55,003 nucleotides of DNA from a virus: positions 1-55,003 of IMG/VR virus record IMGVR_UViG_3300049489_001135; one strand, written 5' to 3'. Shown here piece after piece: positions 37,488-46,986 of the stretch. The notes under the pieces were generated by a model, which saw only the letters and a list, made by a program, of their open reading frames with translations, did no database searches and was not told the DNA's origin. Within the stretch, counting starts at the first letter, position 1; the number at the start of each line of letters is the position of its first letter. The translations under genes and the position numbers were made by a program.

Positions 37488-40400
37488 TTATTCTAACCCA
37501 TATTTAGCAGCATTGTCAATTTTAAACAAGCCTGTTTTGCCACCGACTAATAGCGTCATGGCACTTAGCGACAATCCTTCACCTGCTGCAGATTGTTCAT
37601 CCTCAACAAGTATGCGTAAGGCTTGGCATTTTTGAAATTTAAAGTCGAATCGGGCTTGATATGGCTTTCCAGCGCCGCCGTAAGGCACGGTTGCAGGTAG
37701 TCCATAGGGGCTATAGCCACCATAAGGCGTTGCATCAATTATGCGGTCAGTTGGCACTATAGACTTAGTTTGAGCATAAGCTTCAATGTAATTAAATGCT
37801 GCAGAAATTTTTAAAGTATGAGCAGACTTATAATCACCAAGTATCATAAGCTGATATACTCGCTGCGCTCCTTGAAGAGCAGACATATTTAGCCAGCCTG
37901 TTTCTAACTGCAACTTAATTGGAGAACCATTGTCACCATAGGACGTAGGATTTTCTTTGAATAATTCCCTAGACGTTCGTAAATAATAATACTGATTATC
38001 TACAACTTCAGCGTCCATAGCACGATGATTATCAAAAGTAGCCCATAATTTAAGAAAATAATTATATACTAAACAATCGCCATCAGAAGTTGTAAATCTA
38101 ATTTGATTAAAATCAGAAATTACTTTAGCACTGGTAATTGTCAGTCCATTGTAAGCTTCTACAGGTGCTCCAATATATTCTAGGCTTAAATCTCTGCCTA
38201 GCAAGTAAATGCCCTTAGTAGACTTAAAAAATATTCCAATATTTGTAAATACAACAGACTTAGGGTCTGTACAACCAACATCACTACTGACAAGTTCAGG
38301 GTCAGTAAATAAATTTTGAGCACCAGTATTTGTTGGCCCCGCACCGCTAAAAAATTGAATACCTTTTTCTTGGAATATAATAATTTTATCGTCCATGGCA
38401 GATAGGGCTGTAATTAGACCGGGCTCTGGGTCAATATTTACTACTAAATCATCATTAAATTCTACAGGAAAGCCTTCCAGCCTAATTTTACTATATTGCA
38501 CCAAAGACGCTTCTTTATTTGCAACAATTAAACGTCCAGACGTTGTGTGTACAGTCATAACTGTTGTAGCTGGTGCTGCAGTGTTGTCTAGCACACCGCC
38601 ATTTGTATATAAAGGCTGTCTTGAAATAAGCTCTGTATCAGATATAGTGTCTGTAACTGTGATGTAATCTACAGATTTATTATTAAAATTTGGAGCATTT
38701 ATATTTGTAACAATATAATAAATATTGCCGTTATCTTCTGTGCGATAAAGTTCAATGATTACATTTTCCTTAGAAGTAAGCCTTAAAGTTGGCACGTCCA
38801 CTTTATAAGAAGTTACAAACGCGCCATTTTCTAAACTAGTGGCTAAACCATCGCCTTCGCCACCGTCTGCTAAATTTTGAGCGCCGCCACCTGTAGCACG
38901 TAAATCAGGACTTAAAGTACTTGCATCTGTTACAGTAACACTTTTGCCAGTAACTGCTCCATATGTTAATAATTGAGCAAGCTCTGCAGTAGTTAAATTT
39001 ACAGGTATTGCACCATTATTTACACCATTATTTGGAGTAATAGTTAAGGTAATGTTTGTAGCAGTGCCAGTATATACAGCTAAAATTGTATTAGTTGGAT
39101 TTGCTGCTGCAGCAGCGACCTGTAAAGTAAACTTTACGCCATTTTTTGTAGTACCAGGAGTACGACTGTAAACCACTACAGGCACAGTAGTTGCCAATGA
39201 ACCACTTGGTGCAACACCTGAACCGGATGCTAATGTAGCAGAAAAAGACCCAGCAACTATATTGCTCGCAGAACCGCCAGTAGCAGTCCAATCTCTAAGC
39301 AAAAAGTTTGTATCAGTTAATGTAATTGATTTGCCAATAACTGTGCCAGAATTTATTAATTCAGCCAATTCTGCAGTAGTTAAAGTCACTGGCACAGCAC
39401 TATTATTTGTACCATCATTTGGCGTAATGGTAAGTACTGCCGCAGATAGTGTTCCAGACATAGCAGCTAAAATTGTATTAGTAGGATTAGCAGCCGGTGC
39501 ATTTATTGTAACAGTAAGCGAGTATCCGTTTGCATATGCTCCTGCATAAGAGTAGCCAACAGAAATACTTGAATCAGTGGCTAATGTACCAGTTGGTAAA
39601 GACGAACTGGCAAATGCAACTGTTAAGTCAGTAGTTGTAGCACTTCTATGCTCCTGGCCAACATTATCAGTCCAGCGATAAAGCGCCTTGTAGCCATAAT
39701 TCCCCGGTGCTAAAGACCCTTGCACAGAAGTGTCCTGTGTAATAGTTTTTAAAGTCTCAGGAAATACATTAAATCCATGCTCAACAACGCTATCACCGTC
39801 ATACATTTGTAGCAATCCGCCACTTATATGCAGATTTTGTGCAAAGAAAGCCGTCTCATAGGGAGATTCAAAATCAAAATCTAATGTAGTAGCAGTGACA
39901 CCTAGCAGTCCATAGAATGTACCATTTTCGCTAATAAGCTTATTTTTATATTGCGAAGTAATTATAACTTTATTTTCATCATAAGTCATAGTTTGAGGCA
40001 ACACACCAGTAGTTGTATGCACACCACCAACACCCTGCGACCATTTTGCCACCACAGTTGCATCAGAATCTGCCACAAAATACGTTGATTGCAAAGTGCT
40101 TACAAATATTAGCGGCACGTAGACAGTCTCATTATGTGCAAATATTTTAGAGCTAAGGCCGACAGAGCGCATAAATACGCCATTATTAGTAGCGCTTCCT
40201 GCTACAGTAATTGTAGAATTTTTTATATAATAATTAGTAGTTTCTGCAGCCGATACTTGATAATATAGTGAATAAACACCAGAAGCCGTTTGAATGCTAC
40301 TTAATGCAGTCACACCTGCAACCGACTCAACTAAAGTATTGCCTAAAATAGCGCCAGTTAAATTAAGAGGAAAAATACAATAAGAAACATTTGAGCCATT

Positions 40401-41237
40401 AGAGTAGCTAATAACCGTACGAAATGAGCTATCAATATAGGCATCTAAAGCATGAGAAGCGCTGGCACCAGTTACACCAACAATGCTGGAAGCTACACCA
40501 GCAGAGTCTATGCCAAAAACTTGTAGATTAGCCCCAACTTGAGTGCTATTATAAGCAATAATAATTTTACCTGGACCGCTGATTATATCCAATTTTGGTG
40601 CCGCAGTGTTTACGTTACTTGCAAGTAAAGTGGCAGAACTAAGCGCAGTAGGGGTTAAAATATTAAAACGTTTATAGTACAAATTAGCACCAGAAACATA
40701 AACAATATATACAAAATTTTGTATAGAAGCTACTTGAGCAATTTCTGCACCAGTTGCTACAACATCATCACTTACTAGTAAACTTTTAGTGGCAATATCT
40801 TGCACAGAATATCTAATATCATTTGAAATAGTATTATGATAAGTATGTACGTTTAAATTTTCAACAGTTAATAGGTCTAAGTTATCGTGGTTGTACGAGT
40901 TATTTAGCACTGGAGTTGTAAAAGGATATACATTGTATATATCGCCTTTTTGTTCAAATTTCTGTAAACTATCTGAAAATGAAAATAAACTACTTGGATT
41001 AAAAACTATAAGCTCATTATTATACTTTGAAAGTGCTTTAGCATCTTCTAATCGCTCACCAGTAGTTAAATATAAAAGTAGTGAGTCATAGCCGTTGCGC
41101 TTTCGGGCACTTAGCACAGTCTCAAATACAACGTTAACAGCGCGACGAAGTTTGCCCTCAATCTGTTGCTTAACATCTACTTTAGTATCAATACCTTGGC
41201 CAAAAGATATTGGTATAATTTGTTTATTTAAAGCCAA
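37488..41237 (-). CDS. Long tail-hub/stabilisation protein, 1249 aa
   Basis: The N-terminus (PISFGQGIDTKVDVKQQIEG and LRRAVNVVFETVLSARKRNG) and the region LVQYSKIRLEGFPVEFNDDL to GPTNTGAQNLF resemble the tail beta-propeller proteins (gp10-like stabilisation or tail tubular B) of podoviruses. Between about residues 546 and 800 lie two tandem copies of a domain with NPTNTILA and TLTTAELAELI-like elements, an insertion not usual in the family. It should form the tail nozzle/hub below the adaptor. It is more than 500 aa longer than typical members. Confidence 0.7.
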   Translation of the reverse strand: MALNKQIIPISFGQGIDTKVDVKQQIEGKLRRAVNVVFETVLSARKRNGYDSLLLYLTTGERLEDAKALSKYNNELIVFNPSSLFSFSDSLQKFEQKGDIYNVYPFTTPVLNNSYNHDNLDLLTVENLNVHTYHNTISNDIRYSVQDIATKSLLVSDDVVATGAEIAQVASIQNFVYIVYVSGANLYYKRFNILTPTALSSATLLASNVNTAAPKLDIISGPGKIIIAYNSTQVGANLQVFGIDSAGVASSIVGVTGASASHALDAYIDSSFRTVISYSNGSNVSYCIFPLNLTGAILGNTLVESVAGVTALSSIQTASGVYSLYYQVSAAETTNYYIKNSTITVAGSATNNGVFMRSVGLSSKIFAHNETVYVPLIFVSTLQSTYFVADSDATVVAKWSQGVGGVHTTTGVLPQTMTYDENKVIITSQYKNKLISENGTFYGLLGVTATTLDFDFESPYETAFFAQNLHISGGLLQMYDGDSVVEHGFNVFPETLKTITQDTSVQGSLAPGNYGYKALYRWTDNVGQEHRSATTTDLTVAFASSSLPTGTLATDSSISVGYSYAGAYANGYSLTVTINAPAANPTNTILAAMSGTLSAAVLTITPNDGTNNSAVPVTLTTAELAELINSGTVIGKSITLTDTNFLLRDWTATGGSASNIVAGSFSATLASGSGVAPSGSLATTVPVVVYSRTPGTTKNGVKFTLQVAAAAANPTNTILAVYTGTATNITLTITPNNGVNNGAIPVNLTTAELAQLLTYGAVTGKSVTVTDASTLSPDLRATGGGAQNLADGGEGDGLATSLENGAFVTSYKVDVPTLRLTSKENVIIELYRTEDNGNIYYIVTNINAPNFNNKSVDYITVTDTISDTELISRQPLYTNGGVLDNTAAPATTVMTVHTTSGRLIVANKEASLVQYSKIRLEGFPVEFNDDLVVNIDPEPGLITALSAMDDKIIIFQEKGIQFFSGAGPTNTGAQNLFTDPELVSSDVGCTDPKSVVFTNIGIFFKSTKGIYLLGRDLSLEYIGAPVEAYNGLTITSAKVISDFNQIRFTTSDGDCLVYNYFLKLWATFDNHRAMDAEVVDNQYYYLRTSRELFKENPTSYGDNGSPIKLQLETGWLNMSALQGAQRVYQLMILGDYKSAHTLKISAAFNYIEAYAQTKSIVPTDRIIDATPYGGYSPYGLPATVPYGGAGKPYQARFDFKFQKCQALRILVEDEQSAAGEGLSLSAMTLLVGGKTGLFKIDNAAKYGLE

Positions 41238-41247
41238 GTTTTCCTCG

Positions 41248-41904
41248 TTAAATTATGCTCCACCCATCGGCCCCATTGGAAGTGTACATACGTGCCACTC
41301 CATCAGAGTTTAAGGTGTCATTTGCATTTCCATCAATTTCATCGGAGCCATCTGGATTTACAGTAGCAGGAAAAGATTCACTAGAATTTGTTGCATCTTT
41401 TATAATATAAAATCGGCCAGGAATTACTGCAGAAGCTGGAGGCAATGTAATAATTCTAGACACAGAGCAGTCTAAATTAATAATCACATAGGGGTCTGCA
41501 GGATTAATTGTTAAATTTGATGCAACATTATTAAACTGAAAATTATCAGAACTAGTTGGCACGGTAATAATACTAGAGCCGTCTGTAATTTGAACAGCGA
41601 TTCCTGAACCAGTTGTGTAATATAAATTGCCATCTACCGTATAAATACTTGATGCATTTGAAGCACCGACTAATGTGCTGGACTGAGTTTGAAATTTAGT
41701 GCTTTTTAAATTAAAGGCACTATTAAACTGAAAATCAAGGTCAGAACTTAAATTCAAACCACTAGGAGTAATTGCAACACCTTTGCCGGAAGAATGGTCG
41801 TGTGCATCAATAGTCTGAAAAGCAGCATTTACTTCATTTGCCCAAGTAGGACCTAAAGTTACAGTTACAGTTGGCAAAGTTAAATTCATATTAGCAGTTG
41901 ACAT
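41248..41904 (-). CDS. Structural/fibre-like protein, 218 aa
   Basis: The product begins MSTANMNLTLPTVTVTLGPT and is beta-rich (WANEVNAAFQTIDAHDHSSG, then SSDLDFQFNSAFNLKSTKFQ). The HDHSSGKG motif is typical of phage fibre N-termini. It sits between the tail hub and the head-completion genes and may be a tail fibre adaptor. Confidence 0.6.
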   Translation of the reverse strand: MSTANMNLTLPTVTVTLGPTWANEVNAAFQTIDAHDHSSGKGVAITPSGLNLSSDLDFQFNSAFNLKSTKFQTQSSTLVGASNASSIYTVDGNLYYTTGSGIAVQITDGSSIITVPTSSDNFQFNNVASNLTINPADPYVIINLDCSVSRIITLPPASAVIPGRFYIIKDATNSSESFPATVNPDGSDEIDGNANDTLNSDGVARMYTSNGADGWSII

Positions 41905-41905
41905 A

Positions 41906-42217
41906 TTAAAACACCCATAAATTAACAGTTACATTAGCATTACAATTTAATGCTAAAAATTTAGATTTAAACACATTCGCGTCTTGACTATCCCAAACGT
42001 CCACATTAGAATTTTTACCAACCACTATCCAGCCCTTTAATGGCCGCCCAAGTTTATGTTCAATATTGTTTACGGTCCCCGCTGCTAAAGGTATTGGCCC
42101 TAAAAATACACCATTTACTATTAAATTTTTACTAACATTTTGAGCCCAGTTTTCAACATTATCTTGCAATTTAGCTAGGCTTGCAATATCAGTACTAATT
42201 TTCTTTAAATCCTTCAA
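41906..42217 (-). CDS. Small structural protein, 103 aa
   Basis: The product begins MKDLKKISTDIASLAKLQDN and has a helical N-terminus and a beta-rich C-terminus (GRPLKGWIVVGKNSNVDVWD). The gene is placed between the head-tail adaptor and the fibre-like protein. Function unknown; a minor tail or head-completion protein is likely. Confidence 0.55.
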   Translation of the reverse strand: MKDLKKISTDIASLAKLQDNVENWAQNVSKNLIVNGVFLGPIPLAAGTVNNIEHKLGRPLKGWIVVGKNSNVDVWDSQDANVFKSKFLALNCNANVTVNLWVF

Positions 42218-42219
42218 AA

Positions 42220-42924
42220 CTACCGCCTAAAGCCATAAAGATACGGATTTTCATCATATATGTCTGTAACACTTTCAGGCTCATTTGCATCACGATTGTC
42301 AGCCATTGCTTCAATACGCTGCTTTAATGCCTGTTTTTGCGCCATAAGGACAGACACATCATCTTCTTGTTTTTGCATCATTTTAATAGCACAATCGACA
42401 ATAACATATTCTACAAAGTTATTTACATCTTCAAATACATCTGTATCATTTACTAAAGTTTGTGCAACAGGATAATACCAAATTCTAAAGCTACTATTGG
42501 ACTCAGGAAATCTATTAAACCTAATATTGCTCCCTACCAGTCTATACTCTATGTAAGGTAAACCAAGCAAATTAAAAGCATAGGCAGTACTGTTATCAAT
42601 TCTACGATTGAAATTAAATCGTTTTACAGTACTCCAGTCTTGAGTGCCCCGCTTAATGTCTACACCACGAAGTTTATAAAACTTAGGCGCTCCAGAATAA
42701 TTACTGCCATCAGGAAGCGGATATTCTAATAAAGTAGCATCTCCTTGAAACACTACTTCATTCATGTAATATTCTTCACAATATGCGGCAACTAATAGGT
42801 CATGCAATTCGGCAAGGGATGCATTAACATAGTTGGTCAACTCGCTATCAGAAACGAATTGACTTTCAACCATGTCAGCACGTTGTCTTGATTGAAGACG
42901 AATATCAGCTAGAGTAATGGCCAT
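42220..42924 (-). CDS. Head-tail adaptor protein, 234 aa
   Basis: The protein has the layout of podovirus adaptor or gp6/tail-tubular-A-type proteins: a helical N-terminus MAITLADIRLQSRQRADMVE, LTNYVNASLAELHDLLVAAY, and later FRIWYYPVAQTLVNDTDVFE and a helical C-terminus. It connects the portal with the tail. Position between the portal/capsid cluster and tail hub supports the call. Confidence 0.68.
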   Translation of the reverse strand: MAITLADIRLQSRQRADMVESQFVSDSELTNYVNASLAELHDLLVAAYCEEYYMNEVVFQGDATLLEYPLPDGSNYSGAPKFYKLRGVDIKRGTQDWSTVKRFNFNRRIDNSTAYAFNLLGLPYIEYRLVGSNIRFNRFPESNSSFRIWYYPVAQTLVNDTDVFEDVNNFVEYVIVDCAIKMMQKQEDDVSVLMAQKQALKQRIEAMADNRDANEPESVTDIYDENPYLYGFRR

Positions 42925-42944
42925 AATAGGCTCCTATTTGGTAA

Positions 42945-43202
42945 TTACTCGGCCTGCGATTCAGCAGACTCTTCTTCAGCTTCGTATTCGTCCATGCACA
43001 TGCTTACAAAACTTTTCATGGCAGACATCAAAGCTGCAGCATCTTTAGATTCGACCGCAGCTAAAATTTCTTCAGCCGCAGCTTGGTGTCCAGCAGATGT
43101 GTCAACCATGTCTCCCATTTCGTTTTTAGCTGCTTTTTTCATACTGCCATCTATTGAGGCAATAATAAGTCCAGCAGCTTTTTTCTTATCGTCCATAAAC
43201 AT
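42945..43202 (-). CDS. Small acidic protein, 85 aa
   Basis: The product begins MFMDDKKKAAGLIIASIDGS and is Ala-, Glu- and Met-rich; it appears helical. It sits between the adaptor gene and the 123-aa gene in the structural cluster. Role unknown. Confidence 0.5.
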   Translation of the reverse strand: MFMDDKKKAAGLIIASIDGSMKKAAKNEMGDMVDTSAGHQAAAEEILAAVESKDAAALMSAMKSFVSMCMDEYEAEEESAESQAE

Positions 43203-43207
43203 AAAAG

Positions 43208-43579
43208 TTATTTTGCACTAGAGTTTTTAAGCTGCAAAGCTACGCGCAAAACCGAGCCATTAGATGGGTCAGTTTCTACTGCTCCAGCTACTGTTCTAAA
43301 AGTTATAGTTTTAGCAGATGTATTAACAGCTTGAGCTGCAATTTGTGCACTTAAATCCTGAGCGGCTGCAGATTGAATGCTTACATGAGCGTCCATAAGT
43401 CTAATGTATTGGTCTTGCAAAGTTAATACGTATAAACCGGCAGAAGTACGACTAATTGAAGCCACTCCAAGAGGTTGCACTAAAGTAGGTGCACCAGAAG
43501 CGCCGATTGAGATTTCAGCGTAAATTTCTTTTACTTCTTTAGCAAGAGCTTGTTTTCTGTTAAAATTGCGATTTGCCAT
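43208..43579 (-). CDS. Small structural protein, 123 aa
   Basis: The product starts MANRNFNRKQALAKEVKEIY and then beta-rich segments (SIGASGAPTLVQPLGVASIS, FRTVAGAVETDPSNGSVLRV), the composition of small head or tail decoration proteins. It follows a short AAAGGACAT ribosome site and lies directly beyond the endonuclease cassette. No family was recognised. Confidence 0.55.
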   Translation of the reverse strand: MANRNFNRKQALAKEVKEIYAEISIGASGAPTLVQPLGVASISRTSAGLYVLTLQDQYIRLMDAHVSIQSAAAQDLSAQIAAQAVNTSAKTITFRTVAGAVETDPSNGSVLRVALQLKNSSAK

Positions 43580-43583
43580 TGTA

Positions 43584-43678
43584 TGTCCTTTAGTCCATTT
43601 TTAGTCTCGGGCCAGCTTAATTGCTGCCGGAGCATGGGACGATACAATACTCAATTGTTAGCCTTCCATGTCCTTTAG
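43584..43678. repeat. Duplicated ATGTCCTTTAGT flanking a cassette
   Basis: ATGTCCTTTAGT occurs at 43584-43595 and 43667-43678. The first copy is the ribosome-site region of the 123-aa gene and the second lies within the end of the pseudogene. The duplication suggests that the zinc-finger/endonuclease segment inserted by copying the target sequence. Confidence 0.45.
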
Positions 43679-43927
43679 TACAGATTTATACCCAAATTTT
43701 ACATATACGCGACAATCAAATCCAAAAATTCCATAGTTTATAGGAGCATTTAAAAAGTCTTTTAATTGCAATTTACGGCCTAGTTGCTGTTCTATACAAG
43801 TAATACATATACATTTTTTACGCTCCTGTTCAGTAGTAAGCTTATTTCATAAATTGAATTTTAACATATATGGCTCATTAGAACCATTACATCTATAACA
43901 ATTACTTCCGTACCAAGATTTTTTCAT
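43658..43927 (-). pseudogene. Zinc-finger gene with in-frame TGA
   Basis: From an ATG at 43927 the frame encodes SNCYRCNGSNEPYM and, after an in-frame TGA at 43847-43849 (codon 27), continues without a stop for 62 codons: TEQERKKCICITCIEQQLGR and KDFLNAPINYGIF. The two CxxC pairs on either side of the TGA form a zinc-finger unit, so a single protein was probably coded. It is most likely a pseudogene, although TGA read-through is possible. It overlaps the GIY-YIG stop by 4 bases. Confidence 0.55.
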
Positions 43928-44580
43928 TTTTGCTCCATGATATTATCTATTACTATAAAAACATAGCCCGCAGTATGTGTACGCTTGCCATTTACAACAT
44001 CTCGAACCGATTCTCTTCTTAGGTTAAAATGCTTTGCAGCTCTAGATATAGAATTAAACTCTAGTCCACTTTTCAGTTCTTTAATCTTTTTTGAATTAGT
44101 AGCCTGTAGTGATTTCCTAATTTTATCTTCTTCTGTATATACTGGCCTAGATGGTTTTTCTAGTTTAGCTAATCGCATAAGATTAAGCGTTTCCTCTGAA
44201 AAACAGCCCTTTCTGCCTTTATTCCAAGGTTCGATATGAGTCGTACTGCGCATAATTTTCATGCGTTCGCCAGATATTTTTCTTTGTTCTGCAGTATTTG
44301 TACCATATCCTGGTTTTTTATTTAGCCCAATATCGTATGCTTTTAAAGTTTTAATATAATACATTTCAGCATCTCTAGATTCCTGATAAGTAGCAACTTC
44401 AACCAAAATCTCCCAAATCCAATCTTCCATTTTAGTAGTTTGCAAAAATGTTTGAAAAGCCTTTTGCTTTTTATCAGTAAGGCCCCAATGTTGACCAATT
44501 CTAATTTCTAATTTTTGACTAGTCTGTCCAATATAGAACTTTCCAGATGGTTTATGAGTAGCTTTATAAACAATAAACAT
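43924..44580 (-). CDS. GIY-YIG homing-type endonuclease
   Basis: The 218-aa protein has VYKATHKPSGKFYIGQT (GIY-YIG core), a conserved Arg and a Glu in DAEMYYIKTL, then a NUMOD-type segment (WNKGRKGCFSEETLNLMRLA) and a C-terminal HTH-like NUMOD1 part (SISRAAKHFNLRRESVRDVV). These are the modules of free-standing phage homing endonucleases, which cut DNA of related phages to spread. It has its own promoter and lies directly after the capsid gene terminator, so it is a self-contained mobile cassette. Confidence 0.85.
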   Translation of the reverse strand: MFIVYKATHKPSGKFYIGQTSQKLEIRIGQHWGLTDKKQKAFQTFLQTTKMEDWIWEILVEVATYQESRDAEMYYIKTLKAYDIGLNKKPGYGTNTAEQRKISGERMKIMRSTTHIEPWNKGRKGCFSEETLNLMRLAKLEKPSRPVYTEEDKIRKSLQATNSKKIKELKSGLEFNSISRAAKHFNLRRESVRDVVNGKRTHTAGYVFIVIDNIMEQK

Positions 44581-44607
44581 ACTATTATGCTCCTATGTGT
44601 TAATTAA

Positions 44608-44636
44608 AGAATACATGAGCCAGGATATAATGTCAA
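44608..44636 (-). promoter_or_regulatory. Promoter of the endonuclease cassette
   Basis: On the minus strand TTGACA (44631-44636) and TATTCT (44608-44613) are separated by 17 bases. It lies between the capsid terminator and the endonuclease start at 44580, giving the cassette independent early-type transcription. Confidence 0.65.
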
Positions 44637-44637
44637 T

Positions 44638-44666
44638 AAAAAAAGCCCCGGATTTTAACCCGAGGC
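44638..44666 (-). terminator. Rho-independent terminator after the major capsid gene
   Basis: On the minus strand GCCTCGG pairs with CCGGGGC (a G-U pair in that strand only; the plus strand would have a mismatch), followed by seven T residues. It lies 31 bases after the capsid stop, so capsid mRNA ends here and downstream genes need other promoters or read-through. Confidence 0.8.
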
Positions 44667-44696
44667 TCTATAAGCTAACTAGTTGATAATACTAGT

Positions 44697-45902
44697 CTAG
44701 CTCAAACGTAGATTACAGTTCCAACCTGGCGCTCGACTTCCAACCTGCGCATAATAGCCCACGCGTACAGTAACCGCATCTGCATCTGAAGCGCGTAACA
44801 TCTTAAGACCATCGGTATCGATGATTTGAGGTGCACGGCCCAAGCTATACAATTTCCAAACGTTCATCTGTAACAAGAAGCAACGGTCAGAAGGACAGTT
44901 TTGGTCAGCAATAACTTTGATTGGTCCACGAGGTCCGTTTACAAGCATTCCACGGAAACCGATTTCAGCATTAGCTCTAAGGTCAACGTATTGAACTTTA
45001 GAACCAAGAGCTTTTTCAAGGTCAGCGTATTTGCTGTAAGACATGAAAGCGTGGTCAGGTTTTCCACCTTCGCGAGCAACGCGTGAAGCAGCACTGATAA
45101 GAGCTTCTTCGATTGGTAAATCAGAACCATCAAAGCGAACGCCAGCAAGGCGAGTAACGTCTGAAGTTCTGTCAACACCAAAAAATGGAGCATTTGTTGG
45201 AGCGCTATTTGGCAACCAAGCTTGAAGTCCAGAAAGACCCAAGTCATAGTTTCCTTGAACAAAGATGTAATCATTAGCAGCAACACCAGCACCACCAGCA
45301 ATGGCAGTCATGGGCTCAACTGTAAGAACACCGTTGTCACGGTCTACGGCTTGTACTTGAACTCGGCCAGACTTAACTGTACCACCACCGTCTGCGGTAG
45401 AGAATACAAGTTGTTGTCCAACTTCAAAGTTAGTAACATCATCTGGAACGGTCAATTGGATAGAAGTACCAGTAGTTGCAGATTCATTTTGTCCAATAGA
45501 ACCAGAACCGCTGCGATACATTTGGATTGCAAGCATACGTGCAGAAGAGTGGATTGCTCCATCGATTTCTGTAGTAGCAGCTTCCATAAACGCATTAGCA
45601 TTACCAATAGAAGCTTTAAGAGTTTCGTTATCGATAGAAGCAATACTATATGCTCTTACACGAGTAAGTACGAAATCTTTTAACTTGCTAGAAGTTTGGT
45701 TAGCTTGTGCAGTTTGGAAAATAGAAGAAACACCCTGGGGGTCTCCATAGATGATTGGAATTGGTAAGTTTTTACCACCAAAATCAGTCATTTTTGGCAT
45801 AAGAGCCAATAGAGGGTTATCTTGATATGTCATATTTTCGACGCGGTCTGCAGTGTAATGCTGCTTAAGTGCTGCGTCAAATGAGCTTAAATCTAAAGCC
45901 AT
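44697..45902 (-). CDS. Major capsid protein
   Basis: The 401-aa protein has the layout of HK97-fold capsid proteins of podoviruses: N-terminal FDAALKQHYTADRVENMTYQ, a DFVLTRVRAYSIASIDNETL stretch, a beta-rich centre with an inserted Gly-rich loop (TGTSIQLTVPDDVTNFEVGQ) and C-terminal ASRVAREGGKPDHAFMSYSK and PIKVIADQNCPSD. It follows the scaffold-like gene and is flanked by a terminator, as expected for the most abundant protein. A GCCTA/TAGGC hairpin lies just upstream of its ribosome site (about 45922-45934). Confidence 0.85.
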   Translation of the reverse strand: MALDLSSFDAALKQHYTADRVENMTYQDNPLLALMPKMTDFGGKNLPIPIIYGDPQGVSSIFQTAQANQTSSKLKDFVLTRVRAYSIASIDNETLKASIGNANAFMEAATTEIDGAIHSSARMLAIQMYRSGSGSIGQNESATTGTSIQLTVPDDVTNFEVGQQLVFSTADGGGTVKSGRVQVQAVDRDNGVLTVEPMTAIAGGAGVAANDYIFVQGNYDLGLSGLQAWLPNSAPTNAPFFGVDRTSDVTRLAGVRFDGSDLPIEEALISAASRVAREGGKPDHAFMSYSKYADLEKALGSKVQYVDLRANAEIGFRGMLVNGPRGPIKVIADQNCPSDRCFLLQMNVWKLYSLGRAPQIIDTDGLKMLRASDADAVTVRVGYYAQVGSRAPGWNCNLRLS

Positions 45903-45967
45903 TTTTTAATCCTTTTTTGTGCCTATTTTAGGCAAGTTTAGTTAAAGTTAAGTTATAAATTATGCCG

Positions 45968-46927
45968 TTAAGAATTCCATTTAAGCAGCTTTGCAGCTTC
46001 TCGTTTGGACTCTTCATCTGTTAACGTCCTGCTACCTTTTGTTGGCACTTCGGCGGCTAAAGTGTTGGTTAAGGTTGTAGATTCTGGCGCCTTAACACTT
46101 GGTTCGACTTTTGTAGCGGGAGGCTCGAACATGCCTTTTGTCTTGTTTAAATTACGGTATTTTTCAATTCTAGCTTTTTCTTGGTCAAGCAAGTACTTCT
46201 CGACCATATCACATGCTTCTTTGTTAGAAAGTATGATGCCTTTGCCAGTTTCTTCATCAATTGTGGCCTCACAATGTTGCTCAATAACTTCATATACTAA
46301 TTCCATGGCATCATTTGCACGAATTAGCTCATAGTCTGGGGTATTATTGGCAAAATCAGTTAGTTGCTGTTTATAAGCATTTAATGCAGCTTCTATTTGA
46401 GCCTGTTGTTCGGCCTGCTCTTTTTGAGCAAGTTTATCTTCCATTGCTTTAACTTTGGCCTCCATCTTGGCCTCAATTTCTGCAGCAATTTGTTCAGGAG
46501 ATTTTTTGCCATCATTTAAAGCAAGTTCAGCAACGGACTCTAAAGAAATTTTATCTTCGGTCATGTATTTGTATGGGTTTTTTCTAAATTCTTCTCGGCT
46601 AATATATTTTGATTCGTCTTTTGTTGCATTTTCTATAGCAGCTAATCTCTCTTCTAGTTCTTTAGCGCGCTGAGCCAAAGCCTTTTCTTGAGCCTTTAAT
46701 GCTTTTTCCTGCCGAGAAAGTGCTGCAAACTTAGCAGCTACCCTAGCCTCTTCAACAGTTTTAGGAGTTTCTTCTACAATTTTAGCAGGTTCTTGGACCG
46801 TTTCTTGGCCTGATGCTACATTCTGTGCAAGTTGTTCTACAACATTTTGCGCTGTAGTTTCTGCAACTAATGTAGCAGCAGGGGATTCTGTAGCCGCAGG
46901 TGCGCCACTATCTGTAGTAATAGACAT
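45968..46927 (-). CDS. Scaffolding-like protein, 319 aa
   Basis: The protein is highly charged and helical, with a Ala/Gln/Glu-rich N-terminus and long coiled coil (RQEKALKAQEKALAQRAKEL) and a C-terminal charged segment. Such proteins between portal and major capsid genes act as internal scaffolds that guide capsid assembly. No protease domain was seen within it. Confidence 0.65.
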   Translation of the reverse strand: MSITTDSGAPAATESPAATLVAETTAQNVVEQLAQNVASGQETVQEPAKIVEETPKTVEEARVAAKFAALSRQEKALKAQEKALAQRAKELEERLAAIENATKDESKYISREEFRKNPYKYMTEDKISLESVAELALNDGKKSPEQIAAEIEAKMEAKVKAMEDKLAQKEQAEQQAQIEAALNAYKQQLTDFANNTPDYELIRANDAMELVYEVIEQHCEATIDEETGKGIILSNKEACDMVEKYLLDQEKARIEKYRNLNKTKGMFEPPATKVEPSVKAPESTTLTNTLAAEVPTKGSRTLTDEESKREAAKLLKWNS

Positions 46928-46986
46928 AAAAATACCTCACTTTTTTAAGCAGACTTAATTGCCTGCTAAGCCCAAAATGGGCAAAA

